A program made the position numbers and the translations under genes. From positions 310,001 through 374,000 of the forward strand of contig JALHOL010000001.1 in NCBI GenBank assembly GCA_022843025.1: 64,000 nt of DNA, given 5' to 3'. This DNA comes from Paracoccaceae bacterium. GTDB lineage: Bacteria; Pseudomonadota; Alphaproteobacteria; Rhodobacterales; Rhodobacteraceae. The notes below the pieces were generated by a model that had not been told where the DNA came from, ran no database searches, and was given only the letters and a program-made list of their open reading frames with translations. Below are positions 59,586 to 64,000 of the stretch, piece by piece (position 1 is the stretch's first letter; every line of letters begins with the position of its first letter).

Positions 59586-60085
59586 TGGCCCCGACCCTGC
59601 AGACAGAGCGTTTGACGCTGCGGATGCCGCGGATGGCGGATTTCGAACCGCGGGCGGCGTTCTATGCGTCAGAGCGGTCAGTCTGGGAGGGCGGGCCGCT
59701 GTCGCGCGTCGAGGCGTGGCGCATCTGGGCTTCTGAAGTGGGGCTTTGGCCGCTGCGGGGCTATGGTCCGTTCACTGTCGAGGTGGGCGGGGCCTATGTC
59801 GGCGAGGTGGGCATCTATCAGGCCGAGGATTATCCGGGGCCGGAACTGGGCTGGTTCGTCGTGCCCGAGGCCGAGGGGCGCGGCTACGCGCTTGAGGCTG
59901 CGCGGGCCGTGATGGGCTGGGTGCGGCGGAGCTTTGGCTGGGACGAGATCACCAACATCATTGATCCGGGCAATGCGCGATCCATCGCGCTGGGCCTGCG
60001 GCTGGGCGGGCGGATTGATCCGGCGCGGCCGGGGATCGACCCGGGCGATGTGGTGATCGTGCATGATCTGCGGGGGATGGCGTGA
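59582..60085 (+). CDS. GNAT-family N-acetyltransferase 2 (RimJ/RimL type)
   Basis: A 167-residue paralogue of its two neighbours, opening LQTERLTLRMPRMADFEPRAAF and carrying the CoA-binding segment FVVPEAEGRGYALEAARAV. The C-terminal NARSIALGLRLGGRI is the usual RimJ/L motif for helix 4. It is coupled at both ends by ATGA (start) and GTGA (end) overlaps. Substrate unknown. Confidence 0.84.
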   Translation: MMAPTLQTERLTLRMPRMADFEPRAAFYASERSVWEGGPLSRVEAWRIWASEVGLWPLRGYGPFTVEVGGAYVGEVGIYQAEDYPGPELGWFVVPEAEGRGYALEAARAVMGWVRRSFGWDEITNIIDPGNARSIALGLRLGGRIDPARPGIDPGDVVIVHDLRGMA

Positions 60086-60609
60086 CTCTGCCCTTTGATA
60101 TCCCGACGCTGACGACCGAACGTCTGACGCTGCGCGAACCCCGCGAGAGCGATCTTGAGGCGATTGTCGCCTTTGGCGAGTCGGAGCGGACCGAGTATAT
60201 CGGCGGCAAGCATGACCGGATGGGGGCTTGGCGCATCCTGCTGGCCGGGATCGGGCATTGGGCGCTGCGCGGCTATGGGTTCTGGGCCGTGGAAACGCGG
60301 GATGGCGATTTCGTCGGGCGCGTTGGCGTGATCAAGAACGATGGCTGGCCTGAGCCGGAATTGGCGTGGCATCTGTTCGACGGGTTCGAGGGGCGCGGCT
60401 ATGCCCATGAGGCCGCCTTGGCCGCACGCAAACATGCCTATCGGGCCTGGGGCATGGGGCCGCTGATTTCTATGATCGCCTTCGAGAACATCCGTTCCAT
60501 CGCGCTGGCCGAACGGCTGGGCGCGATATTCGAAGGCCGGAACGAGGGGCGCGTGCGCCCTTATGGCATCTGGCGGCATCCCGCCCCTGACAGCGAGGTT
60601 CACGCATGA
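60082..60609 (+). CDS. GNAT-family N-acetyltransferase 3 (RimJ/RimL type), GTG start
   Basis: A 175-residue paralogue starting at GTG 60082, which overlaps the stop of gene 2. It opens LPFDIPTLTTERLTLREPRESDLEAIV and has the CoA motif LFDGFEGRGYAHEAALAARK and NIRSIALAERLGAIFEG. The stop overlaps the chorismate mutase start (ATGA). Three such tandem genes suggest local duplication. Confidence 0.84.
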   Translation: MTLPFDIPTLTTERLTLREPRESDLEAIVAFGESERTEYIGGKHDRMGAWRILLAGIGHWALRGYGFWAVETRDGDFVGRVGVIKNDGWPEPELAWHLFDGFEGRGYAHEAALAARKHAYRAWGMGPLISMIAFENIRSIALAERLGAIFEGRNEGRVRPYGIWRHPAPDSEVHA

Positions 60610-60902
60610 CCGACGCCGCCACCCGCGCCGCCACCCTGCTGGCAGAGCATCGCGACAGCATCGACCGGCTGGATGCGATCCTTGTCTATACGCTGGCCGA
60701 GCGGTTCAAGCACACGCAGCAGGTGGGCCGGCTGAAGGCCGAGCATGACCTGCCCCCCAGCGATCCGGCGCGCGAGGCGCGGCAGATCGAACGTCTGGAA
60801 CGGTTGGCCCAAGAGGCCAATCTGGACCCGGAGTTCGCCAAGAAATTCCTGACCTTCATCATCAGCGAAGTCATCAGGCATCACGAGAAACTACAGAAAT
60901 AA
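60606..60902 (+). CDS. Chorismate mutase (AroQ type)
   Basis: A 98-residue all-helical chorismate mutase of AroQ class, converting chorismate to prephenate for phenylalanine and tyrosine. The helical pattern HRDSIDRLDAILVYTLAERF, then VGRLKAEHDLPPSDPAREARQIERL, aligns with the catalytic arginines and lysine of the family. It is monofunctional, with no prephenate dehydratase domain. It is coupled by ATGA to the third GNAT gene and lies 52 bases before rpsP, between core genes where it is not usually expected. Confidence 0.88.
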   Translation: MTDAATRAATLLAEHRDSIDRLDAILVYTLAERFKHTQQVGRLKAEHDLPPSDPAREARQIERLERLAQEANLDPEFAKKFLTFIISEVIRHHEKLQK

Positions 60903-60954
60903 CCCATGAAGCTGCGCAGATGCGCGGCCTATGATACCCAAGGAGAAGACGATC

Positions 60955-61308
60955 ATGGCTATGAAAATCCGACTGGCCCGTGGCGGTTCCAAGAAGCGCC
61001 CGCACTATTCCATCGTGGCGACCGACTCGCGCATGCCGCGCGATGGCCGTTTCCTGGAAAAGCTGGGCACCTATAACCCGCTGCTCGCCAAGGATGACGA
61101 GAACCGCGTGAAGATGGACATGGACCGCATCAAGCATTGGATCGGTCTGGGCGCGCAGCCGACCGACCGGATCGCACGGATGCTGGAAGCGGCTGGCGTG
61201 ATGCCGAAGAAGGCCCGCAGCAACCTCAAGGCCGCTGTGCCGGGCAAGGCCATGGCCGAGCGTGCCGCCAAGAAGGCCGCCCGCGCTGCTGCACCTGCGG
61301 AAGAATAA
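60955..61308 (+). CDS. rpsP: Ribosomal protein S16
   Basis: The 117-residue S16 is essential for 30S assembly. It opens [21 protein letters not shown] and contains the conserved [15 protein letters not shown]. The C-terminus is Ala/Lys-rich ([18 protein letters not shown]), longer than the E. coli protein as usual in alphaproteobacteria. ATG 60955 has SD AAGGAG (60940-60945); ATG 60961 is a shorter alternative. It heads rpsP-rimM-trmD. Confidence 0.96.
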   Translation: MAMKIRLARGGSKKRPHYSIVATDSRMPRDGRFLEKLGTYNPLLAKDDENRVKMDMDRIKHWIGLGAQPTDRIARMLEAAGVMPKKARSNLKAAVPGKAMAERAAKKAARAAAPAEE

Positions 61309-61321
61309 GACCATTTTGCCG

Positions 61322-61345
61322 GGGGGGCCGCGTCTGTGGCCCCCC
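61322..61345 (+). repeat. Hairpin between rpsP and rimM
   Basis: An eight-base stem GGGGGGCC-gcgtctgt-GGCCCCCC without a T-run. It may attenuate or stabilise between the highly needed rpsP and the low-level rimM-trmD genes. Confidence 0.6.
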
Positions 61346-61381
61346 TGGACATCCCTTTTCGCAGTTCCAGCCCCTTGGTGA

Positions 61382-61900
61382 ATGACCATGACGCGACCTG
61401 ACCGCATCTGTGTCGGTGCCATAGCCGGTTCCTTTGGCGTGCAGGGAGAGGTGCGCCTGAAAAGCTTCTGTTCCGACCCCGAGGCGATTGCGGGCTATGG
61501 CCCCTTGTGGACCGAGGATGGCAAGCGGTCTTTCACCGTGAAGCTGACGCGGGCCAATGTATCGGGCGGGTTGGGGGTGCGGCTGTCCGGCGTTCTGACC
61601 AAGGAACAGGCGGATGCCCTGAAGGGCACGCAGCTGTATGTCGACCGGGACCGGTTGCCGTCGCTGCCGGATGACGAATTCTATCATGCCGATCTGATCG
61701 GATTGACGGCGCAGGATACCGGGGGTGTCGTGCTGGGCACGGTGCGGGCGGTGCACAATCACGGCGCGGGTGATCTGCTGGAGATTTTGGGGCCGGGGAT
61801 GAAGGCGGCGCTTTTGTTGCCCTTCACGCTGGCCGTGGTGCCGACAGTTGATCTGGCGGCGGGGCGGATCGTGGTCGATCTGCCCGAAGAAACGGAATAG
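61382..61900 (+). CDS. rimM: Ribosome maturation factor RimM
   Basis: A 172-residue factor for 30S head assembly that binds S19. The N-terminal RimM barrel starts [22 protein letters not shown], and the C-terminal PRC domain begins around [15 protein letters not shown]. Tandem ATGs at 61382 and 61388 are in frame; the SD is weak at both. trmD begins five bases after its stop. Confidence 0.94.
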   Translation: MTMTRPDRICVGAIAGSFGVQGEVRLKSFCSDPEAIAGYGPLWTEDGKRSFTVKLTRANVSGGLGVRLSGVLTKEQADALKGTQLYVDRDRLPSLPDDEFYHADLIGLTAQDTGGVVLGTVRAVHNHGAGDLLEILGPGMKAALLLPFTLAVVPTVDLAAGRIVVDLPEETE

Positions 61901-61905
61901 CGCCG

Positions 61906-62733
61906 ATGGACGAGGTGCCGGAGAAGGCCCCCGAACAAGCCCCCGAGAAGCCCAAGTCGCATGGGCGGCTGAAGGTGCAGGTCACCGCTGTGCCGCGCGA
62001 TCTGATGGAGGAGCCCCGGCATATCAAGGGGGCCTGGGTGGCGCGGATCGTGACGTTGTTTCCCGAGGCCTTTCCCGGCACGCTGGGCCTGTCGCTGACG
62101 GGTAAGGCGCTGGATCAGGGGCTGTGGCGGCTGGAACCCATCGACCTGCGCCCCTTTGGCGAAGGCAAGCATCGCACGGTGGATGACACGCCCGCTGGTG
62201 GCGGGGCGGGCATGGTGCTGCGCGCCGACATCGTGCATCGCGCGCTGCGGCAGGCGGCCATCGGCACGCCCGCCGACCGGGCGCGGTGGCCGATCGTGTA
62301 TCTGTCGCCGCGTGGTAAGCCGTTCGATCAGGCGCGCGCGCGGGATTGGGCGGCGGCGGATGGGATCACCCTGCTGTGCGGGCGGTTCGAGGGCGTGGAT
62401 CAGCGCGTGCTGGACCATTGGGGGATCGAGGAGGTTTCGCTTGGCGATTTTGTCCTGACCGGGGGCGAGATTGCGGCGCAGGCCATGCTGGACGCCACGG
62501 TGCGGCTGCTGCCGAAGGTGCTGGGCAATGCGGCGAGCACCGAGGAGGAAAGCTTCTCGGACGGGTTGCTGGAGCATCCGCAATTCACCCGCCCACAGGT
62601 TTGGGAAGGGCGGGAGATTCCGGCGGTGTTGATGTCAGGCCATCACGGGCAGATCGCCAAGTGGCGGCGGGCCGAGAGTGAGCGGCTGACGGCAGAGCGG
62701 CGGCCGGATTTGTGGGAAAAGCGGAAGGGGTAA
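61906..62733 (+). CDS. trmD: tRNA (guanine-N1-)-methyltransferase TrmD, N-terminally extended
   Basis: A 275-residue SPOUT methyltransferase that methylates G37 of tRNAs to keep reading frame. The catalytic domain starts WVARIVTLFPEAFPGTLG, about 40 residues after the N-terminus, with VDDTPAGGGAGMVLRAD and the SAM-knot segment GDFVLTGGEIAAQAMLDATVRLLPKVLGN (read in parts). The 40-residue extension is Lys/Pro/Glu-rich (EKAPEQAPEKPKSHGRL) and is not in E. coli TrmD. ATG 61906 is the first ATG after rimM. Confidence 0.95.
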   Translation: MDEVPEKAPEQAPEKPKSHGRLKVQVTAVPRDLMEEPRHIKGAWVARIVTLFPEAFPGTLGLSLTGKALDQGLWRLEPIDLRPFGEGKHRTVDDTPAGGGAGMVLRADIVHRALRQAAIGTPADRARWPIVYLSPRGKPFDQARARDWAAADGITLLCGRFEGVDQRVLDHWGIEEVSLGDFVLTGGEIAAQAMLDATVRLLPKVLGNAASTEEESFSDGLLEHPQFTRPQVWEGREIPAVLMSGHHGQIAKWRRAESERLTAERRPDLWEKRKG

Positions 62734-62760
62734 GGGTTCGTTGACCCTGCCTTGGGGCAA

Positions 62761-62778
62761 GGCGGGGTGAAGCCCGCC
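62761..62778 (+). repeat. Palindrome after trmD
   Basis: A six-base stem GGCGGG-gtgaag-CCCGCC in the 319-base gap between trmD and rplS. It is similar to palindromes at 599-648 and 9198-9215. Confidence 0.55.
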
Positions 62779-62809
62779 CTGCGCAGTCGTGTTCCGTCCC
62801 TTTCCGCCC

Positions 62810-62839
62810 TTGACCAAAGCCCCGTTCCGCCCCTATACG
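62810..62839 (+). promoter_or_regulatory. Putative promoter of rplS-rpmE
   Basis: TTGACC (62810-62815), an 18-base spacer and TATACG (62834-62839) in the context CCCCTATACGCGCC. Transcription would start near 62845, leaving a leader of about 205 bases before rplS with no gene seen. The leader ends in a palindrome that abuts the rplS SD (63024-63040). Confidence 0.62.
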
Positions 62840-63023
62840 CGCCCGGTCCGGGGTGGTTTCACCGTTTGGACCCGATTCCTTTTGGCCTCTGCCTTCTTCG
62901 GCAGATTGCAGGACAAGGGGGCGGTGCATGAAAAGCAGGCCTGAACCTCTGGCGGGCGCATCCTTTGCGGGATGGCGGACCCGGTCGAAGACCGAGAGCT
63001 CTGGGGCGGCATCACCTCTGCGG

Positions 63024-63040
63024 ATATACCGCAGGTATAT
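63024..63040 (+). promoter_or_regulatory. Palindrome abutting the rplS ribosome-binding site
   Basis: A perfect seven-base dyad ATATACC-gca-GGTATAT lies immediately before the GGAG SD (63041-63044) of rplS. In the RNA it could form a small hairpin next to the ribosome site. A role in L19 autoregulation is only an inference. Confidence 0.5.
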
Positions 63041-63052
63041 GGAGACTTGGCG

Positions 63053-63427
63053 ATGAACCTTATCGCACAGATCGAGGCGGAGCAGATTGCTGCCCTCGGC
63101 AAGACGATTCCGGATTTCAAGGCCGGCGACACCATTCGTGTCGGCTACAAAGTGACCGAAGGGTCGCGTTCGCGGGTGCAGATGTATGAAGGCGTCTGCA
63201 TCGGCCGCAAGGGCGGGGCGACCATCGCTGCGTCTTTCACCGTGCGCAAGATTTCCTTTGGCGAAGGCGTGGAACGTGTGTTCCCGCTCTATTCGACGAA
63301 CATCGATTCGATCGAAGTGGTCCGTCGTGGCCGCGTGCGTCGTGCAAAGCTGTACTACCTGCGCGACCGTCGCGGCAAATCGGCCCGGATCGCCGAAGTG
63401 ACCAACTACAAAGAAAAATCAGAGTAA
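63053..63427 (+). CDS. rplS: Ribosomal protein L19
   Basis: The 124-residue L19 lies at the 30S-50S interface. It has the start [22 protein letters not shown] and the conserved [22 protein letters not shown] and [23 protein letters not shown] (each read in parts). ATG 63053 uses GGAG (63041-63044). A longer in-frame start at 62972 adds 27 residues with no L19 similarity. rpmE follows after 12 bases. Confidence 0.97.
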   Translation: MNLIAQIEAEQIAALGKTIPDFKAGDTIRVGYKVTEGSRSRVQMYEGVCIGRKGGATIAASFTVRKISFGEGVERVFPLYSTNIDSIEVVRRGRVRRAKLYYLRDRRGKSARIAEVTNYKEKSE

Positions 63428-63439
63428 GGAGCCGGTGCG

Positions 63440-63661
63440 ATGAAAAAGGGCATTCACCCCGAATATCACATGATCACGGTCAAGATGACCGACGGCACCA
63501 CCTTCCAGACCCGGACCACCTGGGGCAAGGAAGGCGATCAGATGGCGCTGGACATCGATCCGCTGGCCCACCCGGCCTGGACCGGCCAGTCGGCCAAGCT
63601 GATGGACACCGGCGGCCGTGTGTCGAAGTTCAAGAACAAGTACGCCGGTCTGGGTTTCTGA
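63440..63661 (+). CDS. rpmE: Ribosomal protein L31, cysteine-free type
   Basis: The 73-residue L31 of the intersubunit bridge. It opens [29 protein letters not shown] and ends [15 protein letters not shown]. It contains no cysteine at all, so it is the zinc-independent form of L31. It is co-oriented with rplS at a 12-base distance and is followed by a strong terminator. Confidence 0.95.
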   Translation: MKKGIHPEYHMITVKMTDGTTFQTRTTWGKEGDQMALDIDPLAHPAWTGQSAKLMDTGGRVSKFKNKYAGLGF

Positions 63662-63684
63662 TCCTTACGGACGTGAAAAGGTTC

Positions 63685-63712
63685 AACGCCGCCCCCCTGT
63701 GGGCGGCGTTTT
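63685..63712 (+). terminator. Rho-independent terminator after rpmE
   Basis: A ten-base stem AACGCCGCCC (63685-63694) pairs with GGGCGGCGTT (63701-63710), followed by TTACTTT. It ends the rplS-rpmE transcript. Confidence 0.85.
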
Positions 63713-63826
63713 ACTTTGGGGCAAGGCAAGGAAGGGCTTGCGGATTTCCGCCAACTGGGCCTTATCCCTGTTCCGCGACCTGAGTTCTGCCGCGCGGGGC
63801 GCAGTCTGGTGTCGGGGGAAGGCCAC

Positions 63827-64000
63827 ATGGCGCATATCATCGTTGTCGGAAACGAGAAGGGCGGGTCGGGGAAATCGACCACCTGCATGCATGTGGGCAC
63901 GGCGCTGGCGCGGCTGGGGTTCCGTGTGGGGGCGCTGGACCTTGATCTGCGGCAGCGCAGCTTTGGCCGTTATGTCGAGAACCGCCGTGCCTATATGGCG
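63827..64000 (+). CDS. mipZ: MipZ-like ParA/MinD-family ATPase (3' end outside window)
   Basis: The first 58 residues of a ParA/MinD-type ATPase. The deviant Walker A is KGGSGKST in the segment IIVVGNEKGGSGKSTT, followed by LDLDLRQRSFGRYVENRRAYM. The run VGNEKGG plus DLDLRQRxxxRxxENRRA closely matches MipZ, the alphaproteobacterial inhibitor that positions FtsZ at mid-cell through an interaction with ParB. ATG 63827 gives MAHIIVVGN. The gene is cut by the window end, so its length and C-terminal domain cannot be judged. Confidence 0.85.
   Translation, partial: MAHIIVVGNEKGGSGKSTTCMHVGTALARLGFRVGALDLDLRQRSFGRYVENRRAYMA

Overview
The window is a high-GC chromosomal segment of an alphaproteobacterium, most likely a member of the Rhodobacterales (Rhodobacter/Paracoccus-like). 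This is inferred from protein sequence style, an aapJQMP operon, an ATP12-type chaperone gene, a MipZ-type ATPase and the ribosomal gene order. It is almost entirely core genome. I see no insertion sequence, prophage or CRISPR array.

Bases 1-27566, forward strand, hold the end of rpoB, then rpoC and a strong terminator, a DMT-family exporter, and the str-S10-spc-alpha ribosomal supercluster (rpsL to rplQ). That cluster carries 26 ribosomal protein genes plus fusA, tuf, secY, adk and rpoA. Its order is the classic one except at one point. Between rplP and rpmC there is a terminator, two reverse-strand genes (an RTX-type calcium-binding repeat protein and a DUF4375 protein), and a new promoter-like sequence that appears to restart transcription for rpmC onward. 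This is the most unusual feature of the window.

Bases 27734-39216, forward strand, hold a linked luxR-luxI quorum-sensing pair, a Do/HtrA-type periplasmic protease, rarA, and a coupled crcB-pseudouridine synthase-ATP12 set. The aapJQMP general L-amino-acid ABC transporter follows and ends in a clear terminator.

Bases 39263-48170 are mostly reverse strand: a coupled sixA-like/ferredoxin-like/argB set, then the membrane-insertion neighbourhood rpmH-rnpA-yidD, ttcA, yidC-MOSC-yihA. Two forward-strand genes (an SDR and a DUF3833 lipoprotein) sit among them.

Bases 48398-57227 are more accessory: a VTT-family membrane protein with a MerA-like flavoprotein, an orphan sensor kinase, tRNA-Arg(ACG), a membrane acyltransferase, a ketoglutarate-semialdehyde-type aldehyde dehydrogenase, and a LysR regulator with a DMT exporter.

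Bases 57550-64000, forward strand, return to core genes: ffh, three tandem GNAT acetyltransferases and a chorismate mutase joined by ATGA/GTGA overlaps, then rpsP-rimM-trmD, rplS-rpmE, and the start of a mipZ-like gene cut by the window end.

Short GC-rich palindromes occupy many gaps, including gaps inside operons. Several gaps also hold dispersed repeats: a 12-bp x 4 tandem element in two copies, a 23-bp identical element in two copies, and a set of hairpins beside yidD. Promoter, terminator and operator calls rest on visual pattern matching only. Many start codons were chosen by Shine-Dalgarno (SD) spacing, or by recalled family N-termini, over longer upstream alternatives.
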